This document shows positions 5,930-12,815 of a stretch of DNA of 15,225 nucleotides, in pieces. The translations under genes were made by a program, and so were the position numbers. Positions within the stretch are counted from its first letter, which is position 1. Each line of letters starts with the position of its first letter. The notes under the pieces were generated by a model, which worked only from the letters and a program-made list of their open reading frames with translations, ran no database searches and had not been told where the DNA came from. The DNA is from Alphaproteobacteria bacterium UBA1002 (lineage in GTDB: Bacteria > Pseudomonadota > Alphaproteobacteria > Rickettsiales > UBA998): positions 1 to 15,225 of the forward strand of contig DBAU01000056.1 in the NCBI GenBank assembly GCA_002291845.1, in the 5' to 3' direction.

Positions 5930-6208
5930 ATGCTAAAGCTACTTAACATACACTGGCTACTCACGTTTATGATTATGCTGTGCATGGCGCTCATTTTTGG
6001 GCTGTGCTCGTTCAACATCTTTTTTCTGGCGAAAGCCAATATAACGCTGGTTCTGGACTTCGGCCTCACAGCGCTCGCAGATGGTGCCTTCATTGAGTTA
6101 CTGATGCTCAGCCTTTACGGCATCATCAGCCTTGCCTGTTTTTTGATCTTTGAAGCCTGCAAAGATATTCTAATCAAGAAAATGCTCAACGAACACGAGA
6201 GCTGCTAA
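5930..6208 (+). CDS. Small two-helix membrane protein coupled to the bufferin-like gene
   Basis: Protein of 92 residues starting MLKLLNIHWLLTFMIML. Two long hydrophobic stretches (about 8-33, then 53-76) predict two or three membrane passes, ending in a short charged tail KDILIKKMLNEHESC. Cysteines at 18 and 26 fall in the first helix, 71 and 77 near the end of the second, and 92 is the last residue. I do not recognise the family, and it is not DoxX, MNIO or DUF2063. The ATG at 5930 is one base after the previous stop and follows AAAGG, so translation is probably coupled and the two proteins likely act together, for example in export, anchoring or metal transfer; that is inference. Confidence 0.7.
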   Translation: MLKLLNIHWLLTFMIMLCMALIFGLCSFNIFFLAKANITLVLDFGLTALADGAFIELLMLSLYGIISLACFLIFEACKDILIKKMLNEHESC

Positions 6209-6222
6209 GCGGCAAATTTTTT
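6201..6222 (+). terminator. Short hairpin with U-run at the end of the bufferin-like cassette
   Basis: GCTGC (6201-6205), TAA, GCGGC (6209-6213), AAA, then six T. The 5-bp stem (one G-U) places the stop codon in its loop. It lies in the 18-base gap between two convergent genes. Plausible but weak. Confidence 0.4.
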
Positions 6223-6226
6223 GGGC

Positions 6227-6769
6227 CTACCTTCCGTGATGCCGGCGGACTTGATTCAGCTCCACCGCAAAAAAGCAGAGGATCCATAACAGCGCGTCAT
6301 AAAAATTCAGAACCTCACTGCGCAAGCCCCAGATTGCCGCCAACAGGCAAAGAAATCCATAAAGTATATATTTGGCGGTAAATCGAAGTTGATACGCAGC
6401 CGTACCGCGCGTCGCCGGTCGGTGAATATCAAACTCTATGCCAACCGCGACGAGAATCCACGCAAACGCGTTATAGAAATCCAACGGCTTGTCTTCGATA
6501 TGGAGTGCAAAGCGATAGAGTGCAAAAACAATCGTGACATAAGCAAATGCCTGTAAAGCAATGACGGAACGCGGTAAAGGCAGGCCGGTAGGGCGGCGGG
6601 TTTCCCATTCAAACAAAAGAAGTAATATCACCCAACCGAGACTATCCAGGGCCTCACGTACCGTGGCATGGCGTAAAAACAGGTAGATATTAAATGTGAG
6701 CAAGGCAAAAACACCGTATTTAAACAGTGGAAAACCCCACCGTTCAAACCAATGTGGCCCCGCACGCAT
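6227..6769 (-). CDS. Membrane protein made of three repeated two-helix units
   Basis: Protein of 180 residues with about six membrane helices and no known domain that I recognise. It consists of three similar units spaced by about 58 residues. Each has a helix (FKYGVFALLTFNIYLF; ALQAFAYVTIVFALYRF; AKYILYGFLCLLAAIW), a short loop, then a second helix ending in an acidic residue and an arginine: SLGWVILLLLFEWETRR (43-59), DFYNAFAWILVAVGIEFDIH (97-116), NFYDALLWILCFFAVELNQ (155-173). The conserved W..L....E...R in each unit suggests an oligomeric or pseudo-threefold bundle. The ATG is two bases after the lipA stop, with no Shine-Dalgarno, so translation probably depends on lipA. The 3' end is duplicated at 5503-5588. 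Function unknown. Confidence 0.75.
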   Translation of the reverse strand: MRAGPHWFERWGFPLFKYGVFALLTFNIYLFLRHATVREALDSLGWVILLLLFEWETRRPTGLPLPRSVIALQAFAYVTIVFALYRFALHIEDKPLDFYNAFAWILVAVGIEFDIHRPATRGTAAYQLRFTAKYILYGFLCLLAAIWGLRSEVLNFYDALLWILCFFAVELNQVRRHHGR

Positions 6770-6771
6770 GC

Positions 6772-7703
6772 TCAGGAGGCGTTGGCTTCTGCTAACTGAC
6801 GGTCGCGGTTGGCCTTCATCACCGCGAAATCCTCGCCCGCATGATAGGATGAGCGGGTCAGCGGGCTTGCCGAAACCATCAAAAAGCCTTTAGTGCGTGC
6901 CGTGCGAGCATAAATCTCGAATTCATCCGGTGTCACGTAGCGATCGACCGGCGCATGAGCGGGGGTGGGCTGCAGGTACTGACCAATGGTCATGAAATCT
7001 ACATCGGCGGAGCGTAAGTCATCCATCACCTGAATCACCTCATCCTTCTCCTCACCCAGCCCGACCATCAGGCCCGACTTGGTGAATATGGAGGGATCAA
7101 GCTCCTTCACGCGGTGGAGGAGGTTGAGGGAGTGGAAATAGCGCGCGCCGGGGCGGATGGTGCGGTATAACCTCGGCACGGTTTCAATGTTGTGGTTGAA
7201 CACGTCCGGCTTGGCCTCAACAATCACCTCGATGGCCCCTTCTTTGCGCATGAAATCGGGGTGAGAATCTCAATGGTGGTATTCGGCGACGTCTGGCGGA
7301 TTCGGGTGATGCACTCGGCGAAATGCGACGCGCCACCATCCTCCAGGTCATCACGGTCAACGGAGGTGATCACTACATGCTCAAGCCCCAGCTCGCCCAC
7401 GGCTTTAGCAAGGTTCTCCGGCTCATGGGGATCAAGCAAATCCGGACGGCCCGTCTTGACATTGCAGAAGGCACAGGCGCGGGTGCACACGCTGCCGAGG
7501 ATCATCACGGTCGCATGCTTCTTGGACCAGCATTCGCCAATGTTCGGGCAGGCGGCCTCCTCGCAGACCGTGTTAAGCCGGCTGCGGCGCATGAGGTCGC
7601 GCGTATTCTGGTACTCCTTGCTCACCGGCGCCTTGACGCGAATCCAGTCCGGCTTGGGGAGTTTTTTGTCTTTGGCTTCGTTTAGATTATGAATATTACT
7701 CAT
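6772..7703 (-). pseudogene. lipA: Lipoyl synthase with a single-base frameshift
   Basis: LipA is a radical SAM enzyme that inserts two sulfurs into octanoyl groups on the E2 and GCV-H proteins to make lipoate. The gene is split into two overlapping frames. The first runs from ATG 7703 and holds CEEAACPNIGEC (C47, C52, C58, auxiliary 4Fe-4S cluster) and CTRACAFC (C73, C77, C80, SAM cluster), reaching TTIEILTP. It should then read DFMRKEG but reads ISCAKKG. The DFMRKEGAIEVIVEAKPDVF part continues in the other frame to the stop at 6772, with GLGE, DVDFMTIGQYLQPT and the RSSYHAGEDF C-terminus. One C is missing from the CCCC run on the - strand (plus-strand GGGG, 7258-7261). With the base restored the protein would have about 310 residues, normal for the family. 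The alternative TTG start at 7715 is unlikely. Either an inactivating mutation or a sequencing/assembly slip in the homopolymer; all catalytic motifs survive, which favours the latter or a very recent event. Confidence 0.93.
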
Positions 7704-7717
7704 ACACTTGCCCAATC

Positions 7718-7784
7718 GTCATTGCGAGCGGAGCGCAGCCATCCAGACTGGATGGCCGCGTCGGCTTCGCCTCCTCGCAATGAC
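7718..7784. repeat. GTCATTGCGAG-type palindromic repeat
   Basis: GTCATTGCGAG (7718-7728) and its perfect reverse complement CTCGCAATGAC (7774-7784) enclose a further palindrome ATCCAGACTGGAT (7741-7753), giving a 67-base cruciform-capable unit. Elements of this form are scattered through many alphaproteobacterial and other genomes as short non-autonomous repeats. It lies 15 bases upstream of the lipA ATG and before the rpoZ promoter region, so it separates the two divergent genes. Confidence 0.8.
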
Positions 7785-7823
7785 AAACAGGGACGGCTAA
7801 GCCTGATACTTTCCATCAAACTA

Positions 7824-7852
7824 TTGCATTTCTTTAGAAAATCAATTAGTAA
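7824..7852 (+). promoter_or_regulatory. Possible rpoZ promoter
   Basis: TTGCAT (7824-7829), 17 bases, TAGTAA (7847-7852). The -35 is good and the spacing ideal, but the -10 matches only half of the consensus. It is about 45 bases upstream of the rpoZ start. Confidence 0.3.
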
Positions 7853-7897
7853 ACATCGCTCTTTCACTGAAACAATAAAAAGCAACAGGATATCCGA

Positions 7898-8299
7898 ATG
7901 GCCCGCGTCACCGTTGAAGATTGCATCGAAATCATCCCAAACCGTTTCGAACTGGTGGTGTCGGCCGCGCAGCGCGCCAAACAGATCTCGTCCGGCGCCC
8001 CGCTGACTGTCGATCGTGACAACGATAAGGACAGCGTGGTGGCCCTGCGTGAGATCGCTGAAGGCTCGGTGCAGTCTGAAAAGCTGATGGAAGAGATTGT
8101 TACCCATTTCTGCCGCAAGCACGCGCCAGAGCAGTTCGAGGCCACCCCGTTTGGCGACGAAATGAACGACGAAATGCAGCGCCTGACCGAAATTCGCAAT
8201 GAATTCAACGAGAACCAGAAGATGGTCGATCTGTCGGATGAGATGGAAAATGCTGATGGCATGTCCTTTGCCGAAGAGAACATTGATCCCGAAGACTAA
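7898..8299 (+). CDS. rpoZ: RNA polymerase omega subunit
   Basis: Omega binds the beta' C-terminus, helps assemble core RNA polymerase and in proteobacteria forms part of a ppGpp-binding site. The product has 133 residues, longer than the 91 of E. coli but usual for Alphaproteobacteria. MARVTVEDCIEIIPNRFELV (1-20) includes the N-terminal MAR motif used in ppGpp binding. It continues with AAQRAKQISSGAP, then KDSVVALREIAEG (44-56), the conserved core. The C-terminal extension is strongly acidic and helical (EENIDPED end), as in relatives. A purine-rich AGGAT precedes ATG 7898. It is followed by its own terminator and then rsh, so ppGpp synthesis and its polymerase target are encoded side by side. 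Confidence 0.97.
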   Translation: MARVTVEDCIEIIPNRFELVVSAAQRAKQISSGAPLTVDRDNDKDSVVALREIAEGSVQSEKLMEEIVTHFCRKHAPEQFEATPFGDEMNDEMQRLTEIRNEFNENQKMVDLSDEMENADGMSFAEENIDPED

Positions 8300-8318
8300 A
8301 AATAAGCACGATCAGTGG

Positions 8319-8346
8319 AAAAGGCGGCTTTCATGCCGCCTTTTTT
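8319..8346 (+). terminator. Rho-independent terminator after rpoZ
   Basis: AAAAGGCGGC, loop TTTCAT, GCCGCCTTTTTT: a GC-rich perfect stem followed by six T, 20 bases after the rpoZ stop. Confidence 0.92.
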
Positions 8347-8394
8347 GTACGCGAATTTTGCATCCACACGCAAAAGGCCTTATATTTAAAGTAT

Positions 8395-10575
8395 ATGATG
8401 CAAGCCCTCGCGATGAGACCGTCCGGGATGCGGCGTCAGGTCGATCTTGTTGAAAAGATTAAATCTTACGACCCAGACGCTGATGAGGACGCCATTAACC
8501 GTGCCTATGTGTTCGCTATGCAGGCGCATGGCAGCCAAAAGCGTGCATCGGGGGATCCCTATTTTTCGCACCCGGTTGAGGTTGCGTATTTCCTCACCTC
8601 GCTGAAGCTGGACACTGCCTCCATCATCACGGCCCTGCTGCATGACACGGTGGAGGACACCGAGGCAACCATTGAACAGATCACCGACCTGTTCGGCGAA
8701 GAAATCGCCGCCTTGGTGGATGGGGTCACCAAACTCAATCAGCTGGAACTGAAATCCGAATCCTCCAAGCAGGCGGAGAATTTCCGCAAGCTGCTACTCG
8801 CGATGTCGGAAGATTTACGCGTGTTGCTGGTGAAGCTGGCTGATCGCCTGCATAACATGTCGACCATCCACTTTATCAAGTCGGAGGATAAGCGCCACCG
8901 CATCGCCCGGGAAACGCTGGAGATTTACGCCCCGCTGGCGGAGCGCATCGGTATGCGGCAGATGAAGGAAGATCTGCAAGACCTAGCATTCGGCGCACTT
9001 TACCCGGAAGCGCGTGACTCCATTGTGACGCGCATGGAATTCCTACGCCGTCAGGGTGGCGCCGAGGTCGAGCGCATCGAGAAGAAAGTCTCCGAACTCC
9101 TAGAGAAAGGCGGACTTCAGCCGATTCAAGTGTACGGACGCGAGAAAAAACCGTTTTCCATCTGGCATAAAATGGAGATGAAGAACATCCCATTCGAGCA
9201 GATGAGCGACATCGTGGCCTTCCGCGTGATCGTGAAATCTATTCCTGAATGCTACCAGGCATTGGGCATCCTGCATGCTGAGTTTCATACGGTGCCGGGG
9301 AAATTCAAGGACTACATCTCAACCCCCAAATCAAACGGCTATCAATCCATTCACACTTCCGTGATCGGGCCGGACCAGCAGAAAATTGAAATCCAGATCC
9401 GCACGCTCGAGATGCATGATGTGGCCGAATATGGAGTGGCGGCGCATTGGACCTATAAACAAAAAGAAAAGGCCACGCACGAAGGCAAGCAATTCCGCTG
9501 GATACGGGAATTACTGGAAATCCTTGAGCAGACCGATGACCCCGAGGAGTTCCTCGAGAACACCAAGATGGAGATGTACCACGACCAGGTGTTCTGCTTC
9601 ACGCCGAAAGGGGATATTCTGGCCCTGCCGCGCGGCGCAACACCGGTGGATTTCGCCTTTGCCGTGCATAGCGGCGTGGGACAGGCCTGCGTTGGCTCCA
9701 AGGTCAATGGACGTATTGTCCCACTAAAGACGGTGTTAAAAAACGGCGATCAGGTGGAGATCATCACCTCGAAAAATGCAACGCCTTCGCCGAGCTGGGA
9801 GCGCTTTGTTGTCACCGGGAAAGCGCGGGCGGAAATTCGCCGCTTCACGCGCATTGCCCAGCGGCAGGAATACATCAATCTTGGCCGCGCCATTCTGGTG
9901 AAAACCTTCAAGCAGGAAGGCAAGGAGTTTCAGGATAAAATGGTGGAGCCATTCCTTGCCCGCCTGAACAAAAAAACCATTGAAGATGTCTTTGCCGAAG
10001 TAGGTGAGGGCCTGCTCGGCCGTAACAAGGTCTATGAAACCATCGTCGGCGACGTACTCAACCCGCCAAAGAAGAAAACCCCCTTCCTCATCTCCAAGCT
10101 GAAAAAGCTGAATGGCGGCGGCAAAGCCTCCATGCCTATTAAGGGCCTTATCCCGGGCATGGCCATTCATTATGCCGGCTGTTGTCATCCCATCCCCGGC
10201 GATAATATTGTTGGCATCGTCACCACCGGCAAGGGCATCACCATCCATGTGATGGACTGCGACACGCTGGAGAATTACTCGGATAATCCTGAACGCTGGA
10301 TTGACGTTTCATGGGATGCCGCCAGCCAGAACCATAGCTATGTTGGGCGTATCCGAGCCAATCTTTCGCATGAGCCGGCGGCGCTGGCAACCCTGGCCAA
10401 CGTCATTTCCCAAGAGCTGGGGAATATCAGCAACCTGAAGATCACCAATCGCACCCCCGATTTCTTTGAGCTTCTGGTGGATGTGGAGGTAAAGGACGCA
10501 CGCCACCTCAATAATATTCTTGCCAACCTGCGCTCAAAACCCGTGGTGCAGAGTGTAGAGCGCTACAGCAGCTAA
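8395..10575 (+). CDS. rsh: Bifunctional (p)ppGpp synthetase/hydrolase, RelA/SpoT homologue
   Basis: Long Rsh enzyme, 726 residues, the single stringent-response enzyme in most Alphaproteobacteria: makes (p)ppGpp from GTP/GDP and ATP, and hydrolyses it. Hydrolase HD domain with H59 (YFSHP), H83-D84 (LLHDTVED) and D150 (KLADRLHNM), all present, so hydrolysis is expected. Synthetase domain with YGREKKPFSIWHKM (247-260), SDIVAFRVI, PGKFKDYISTPKSNGYQSIH (301-320) and IEIQIRT (331-337). The RXKD signature that marks bifunctional enzymes reads KFKD, a conservative change. Then TGS (about 398-460), a HYAGCCHPIPGD Zn/CC region (592-603) and a C-terminal ACT domain (about 648-723). ATG 8395 follows only TAAAG; ATG 8428 (MRRQVDLVEKI) fits the relatives' N-terminus better and may be the true start. 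TATATT at 8381-8386 could serve as a -10 between the rpoZ terminator and the gene. Confidence 0.96.
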   Translation: MMQALAMRPSGMRRQVDLVEKIKSYDPDADEDAINRAYVFAMQAHGSQKRASGDPYFSHPVEVAYFLTSLKLDTASIITALLHDTVEDTEATIEQITDLFGEEIAALVDGVTKLNQLELKSESSKQAENFRKLLLAMSEDLRVLLVKLADRLHNMSTIHFIKSEDKRHRIARETLEIYAPLAERIGMRQMKEDLQDLAFGALYPEARDSIVTRMEFLRRQGGAEVERIEKKVSELLEKGGLQPIQVYGREKKPFSIWHKMEMKNIPFEQMSDIVAFRVIVKSIPECYQALGILHAEFHTVPGKFKDYISTPKSNGYQSIHTSVIGPDQQKIEIQIRTLEMHDVAEYGVAAHWTYKQKEKATHEGKQFRWIRELLEILEQTDDPEEFLENTKMEMYHDQVFCFTPKGDILALPRGATPVDFAFAVHSGVGQACVGSKVNGRIVPLKTVLKNGDQVEIITSKNATPSPSWERFVVTGKARAEIRRFTRIAQRQEYINLGRAILVKTFKQEGKEFQDKMVEPFLARLNKKTIEDVFAEVGEGLLGRNKVYETIVGDVLNPPKKKTPFLISKLKKLNGGGKASMPIKGLIPGMAIHYAGCCHPIPGDNIVGIVTTGKGITIHVMDCDTLENYSDNPERWIDVSWDAASQNHSYVGRIRANLSHEPAALATLANVISQELGNISNLKITNRTPDFFELLVDVEVKDARHLNNILANLRSKPVVQSVERYSS

Positions 10576-10579
10576 ATGT

Positions 10580-10593
10580 GCACCAAAAAGTGC
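10580..10593 (+). terminator. Weak hairpin after rsh
   Basis: GCAC, CAAAAA, GTGC: a 4-bp stem 5 bases after the rsh stop, followed by TATTTGATT rather than a U-run. It could be part of a weak terminator or RNA end. Confidence 0.2.
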
Positions 10594-10681
10594 TATTTGA
10601 TTCCCCCTTGGTGGATTTCAGTACAAAATTAGATTATTGAATCTTCGTAAACCATCGGGTTATGCGGGAGTAGGCACTGAC

Positions 10682-11410
10682 ATGCAAACGCTGCGTCTGG
10701 GTGTAAATGTGGACCACGTCGCCACAGTGCGTAATGCACGCGGTGGCGGACATCCCGATCCCGTGGCAGCGGCTCTGCTGGCCATGGAAGGCGGGGCAGA
10801 TGGCATCACCGCCCACCTGCGTGAAGATCGGCGTCATATCCGCGATGCGGACCTATTTGCCCTGAAGCAAGACGTACCTCTGCCGCTCAATTTTGAGATG
10901 GCGGCCACGCCAGAGATGCTCTCTATTGCCCGCAACGTGCAGCCGAATGCCTGCTGCCTTGTCCCGGAGAAACGCCAGGAGCTGACCACCGAAGGCGGGC
11001 TGGATGTTTTAAGGCAGGAGCCACTTTTGCGTGACTACTGTGCCCAACTGAAAGAAGAACATATCCGCATCTCTTTGTTCATTGATGCCGATATGCGGCA
11101 AGTCGATGCCGCCGTTCGCGTGGGAGCGGATATTGTGGAGTTTCACACCGGACGCTACTGCGAGGAAACCGGTGAGGCGCGGGAGAAAGAATTTGAACGG
11201 CTACGTCTTGCCATTGCCTATGCCCACGCTGCGGGCCTGGAATGCCATGCCGGCCATGGGCTTTCCTATGATACGGTGGAGCGTATCGCAGCATTGCCGG
11301 AAATTGTCGAGTTGAATATCGGACATTTCCTAATAGGGCAGGCGTTGTTTGACGGCATGAAAGAATGCGTACGCACCATGAAGCAATTGATGCACGAGGC
11401 GCGCGGATGA
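10682..11410 (+). CDS. pdxJ: Pyridoxine 5'-phosphate synthase
   Basis: PdxJ condenses 1-deoxyxylulose 5-phosphate with 3-amino-1-hydroxyacetone phosphate to pyridoxine phosphate, the last ring-forming step of the DXP-dependent vitamin B6 pathway. The product has 242 residues, a TIM barrel of family length. Visible motifs: LGVNVDHVATVRNARGG (6-22, with the N-terminal phosphate/active-site histidine region), PDPVAAAL, GADGITAHLREDRRHI, PLNFEMAAT, CLVPEKR, ISLFIDAD, FHTGRY, ECHAGHGLSY and ELNIGHFLIGQALF. The start ATG 10682 begins directly before the first strand and follows GGAGTAGG; an upstream in-frame TTG at 10637 adds an unconserved leader. Its stop overlaps the acpS start (ATGA). Confidence 0.97.
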   Translation: MQTLRLGVNVDHVATVRNARGGGHPDPVAAALLAMEGGADGITAHLREDRRHIRDADLFALKQDVPLPLNFEMAATPEMLSIARNVQPNACCLVPEKRQELTTEGGLDVLRQEPLLRDYCAQLKEEHIRISLFIDADMRQVDAAVRVGADIVEFHTGRYCEETGEAREKEFERLRLAIAYAHAAGLECHAGHGLSYDTVERIAALPEIVELNIGHFLIGQALFDGMKECVRTMKQLMHEARG

Positions 11411-11829
11411 TTCTTGGGATCGGCAATGACCTCTGCGATATCCGGCGTATCGAGCGGACATTAGAACGTTATGGCGCACGCTTCGAGGCGCGGGTCTTCA
11501 CTGCGCTTGAACAATCAAAAGCTGCGTCCCGCGCCAAGGCAGGCACCCGTGTGATCGCCGGTACGTATGCTAAACGCTTTGCCGCTAAGGAAGCCTGCGC
11601 AAAAGCACTTGGAACGGGACTGACAATGGGGACGCGCTGGCGTGACATGGAAGTCATCAACCTGCCCAGCGGCCAGCCGACGCTGAAACTCCATGGCCGC
11701 GCAAAGGAGCGATTAGCGACATTGACGCCGGCCGGCATGGCGCCAGTAATTCACTTGACGCTTACCGATGAATATCCGCTGAGTATGGCGGTTGTTATCA
11801 TCAGTGCAGTGCCCAAAGAGAGGGGATAA
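11407..11829 (+). CDS. acpS: Holo-[acyl-carrier-protein] synthase
   Basis: Transfers 4'-phosphopantetheine from CoA to apo-ACP, activating fatty acid synthesis. 140 residues, slightly longer than the typical 125. MILGIGNDLCDIRRIE (1-16) carries the Mg-binding D8, and KRFAAKEACAKALGTG (56-71) carries E62. The region 41-53 and the C-terminal TDEYPLSMAVVIIS strand are as in the family. ATG 11407 overlaps the pdxJ stop by 4 bases, so the genes are translationally coupled, an arrangement very common in proteobacteria. In many Alphaproteobacteria lepB and rnc come next; here an unrelated secreted protein does. Confidence 0.97.
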   Translation: MILGIGNDLCDIRRIERTLERYGARFEARVFTALEQSKAASRAKAGTRVIAGTYAKRFAAKEACAKALGTGLTMGTRWRDMEVINLPSGQPTLKLHGRAKERLATLTPAGMAPVIHLTLTDEYPLSMAVVIISAVPKERG

Positions 11830-12251
11830 TGAAACGGGAATTATGGGTTCTCTTCGTATTTCCCTGGCTAGCCTATGCTGCAAGTCCGATTGAATCCTCT
11901 CCCTCCGCATCACAAAATATAGAAAATATTAGTCAACAACTTAACGCGCCCCAGGCATCAAACGAAACGCCACTTGATGCCTCTGAGCGCTCGCAGAAAC
12001 CAGCGATGCTGGAATCGCCAAGTAAGGCACTCGCAGAATCAATCCGTCAAAAGCAGGTCTCAAGCGAATGCAGTCGAAAACTTTTTTTGCAAACCCGGGT
12101 GATCGAGCAGCAACGTCGAAAAATTCAGGAACTACAAAACGCCTTAAGCAAAGCACAGGCAAAACTGACACCAAAACAAGGCACACCTGAAAAAGCCGCC
12201 AAGGCAGAAACCAATCAAACCGCTATCGTTCCTGTTACTGAATCACCGTAG
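11829..12251 (+). CDS. Hypothetical exported coiled-coil protein
   Basis: Protein of 140 residues with a probable signal peptide (MKRELWVLFVFPWLAYAA, cleaved about residue 18), a Ser/Gln/Asn-rich low-complexity part (about 19-75) and a helical, coiled-coil-prone segment around the QTRVIEQQRRKIQELQNALS region with a Lys/Ala/Thr-rich tail. One conserved-looking SSECSRKL contains the only cysteine. I do not recognise the family. It shares the last base of the acpS stop (TAATG), preceded by GAGAGGGG, so it is the last gene of the pdxJ-acpS unit. Its 3' end overlaps the convergent gene at 12235 by 17 bases. Possibly a periplasmic structural or scaffold protein, which is only a guess. Confidence 0.65.
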   Translation: MKRELWVLFVFPWLAYAASPIESSPSASQNIENISQQLNAPQASNETPLDASERSQKPAMLESPSKALAESIRQKQVSSECSRKLFLQTRVIEQQRRKIQELQNALSKAQAKLTPKQGTPEKAAKAETNQTAIVPVTESP

Positions 12252-12813
12252 GATTCAGGGTAAAGAGTGCATGTTGCACCATATCTTTGGGGCGGATATG
12301 CAGCTGTGCCGCTTCCCCCGCGCGAAGGAACATAAAGGCCTTCACTGGCAAATCCACCGAGATGAGCTTTGTTTGGTTTGCGAGGATGATCTCAGGAAGT
12401 ATCGCTATAATCGCGCCATCATCTCCGAGTACCAATACATCAATCGGCTTGAAAAAACGGGCAGGGGGGAGCGTGCGCGGCTCTGCTGCATCAAACATAA
12501 TCATGGTTGCCCTGCCGGAAGGCATATTGTCGAGAGATAAAAACCACTCCAGACGAAGGCTATCTTCTGCCCGGATTTCCGTATCAAAAAAATAGCGGCG
12601 CTTTTCCTTTACAGGCTCCTGTAGCGGCACAGCATTCTGCGCATCCGACGCTTGTTCCGCTGCTGTTTTCTCTAAAGCTGGCGGCGTGGGAAGCGTGACA
12701 GTAGTTTCGATAAAAACCCGATCACGCGAAAAAATCAAACCCGCTCTAGATAAAGAGGGCTGCGCCGATAAGGCCAGAGTCGCAAATACTGAAATAAGAA
12801 GCAACAAACGCAT
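12235..12813 (-). CDS. Exported protein with a strongly diverged DUF192-like domain
   Basis: Protein of 192 residues. A signal peptide (MRLLLLISVFATLALSAQPS) is followed by a Pro/Ala-rich linker (to about 70) and a beta-rich domain (about 72-190). This domain lines up with the DUF192 protein encoded two bases upstream: FDTEIRAEDSLRLEWFLSL against FVVEIADTPEEKKQGLMYR; ATMIMFDAAEP against GMIFIYEPPSP; FFKPIDVLVLGDDGAIIAIL against NTRIPLDMLFVSADGRIVHI; then KAFMFLRAGEAAQLHIRPKD against SAVIELSGGSCQRHGIVVGD. The usual DUF192 WM(R/K)NT motif and the GLM..R motif are lost, so a simple family search may miss it. It appears to be an ancient tandem duplicate that changed function. The ATG at 12813 follows the previous stop by 2 bases, so translation is likely coupled. 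Confidence 0.68.
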   Translation of the reverse strand: MRLLLLISVFATLALSAQPSLSRAGLIFSRDRVFIETTVTLPTPPALEKTAAEQASDAQNAVPLQEPVKEKRRYFFDTEIRAEDSLRLEWFLSLDNMPSGRATMIMFDAAEPRTLPPARFFKPIDVLVLGDDGAIIAILPEIILANQTKLISVDLPVKAFMFLRAGEAAQLHIRPKDMVQHALFTLNPTVIQ

Positions 12814-12815
12814 GA

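Noticed and set aside
7224..7300. Programmed ribosomal frameshift in lipA
   Set aside because: The junction (ACC CCG ATT) is not an X-XXY-YYZ slippery site and no stimulatory structure is evident; a lost base in a C run is simpler.
9736..10248. Long - strand open frame inside rsh
   Set aside because: Antisense to conserved Rsh TGS and helical regions, with no ribosome site and no family features.
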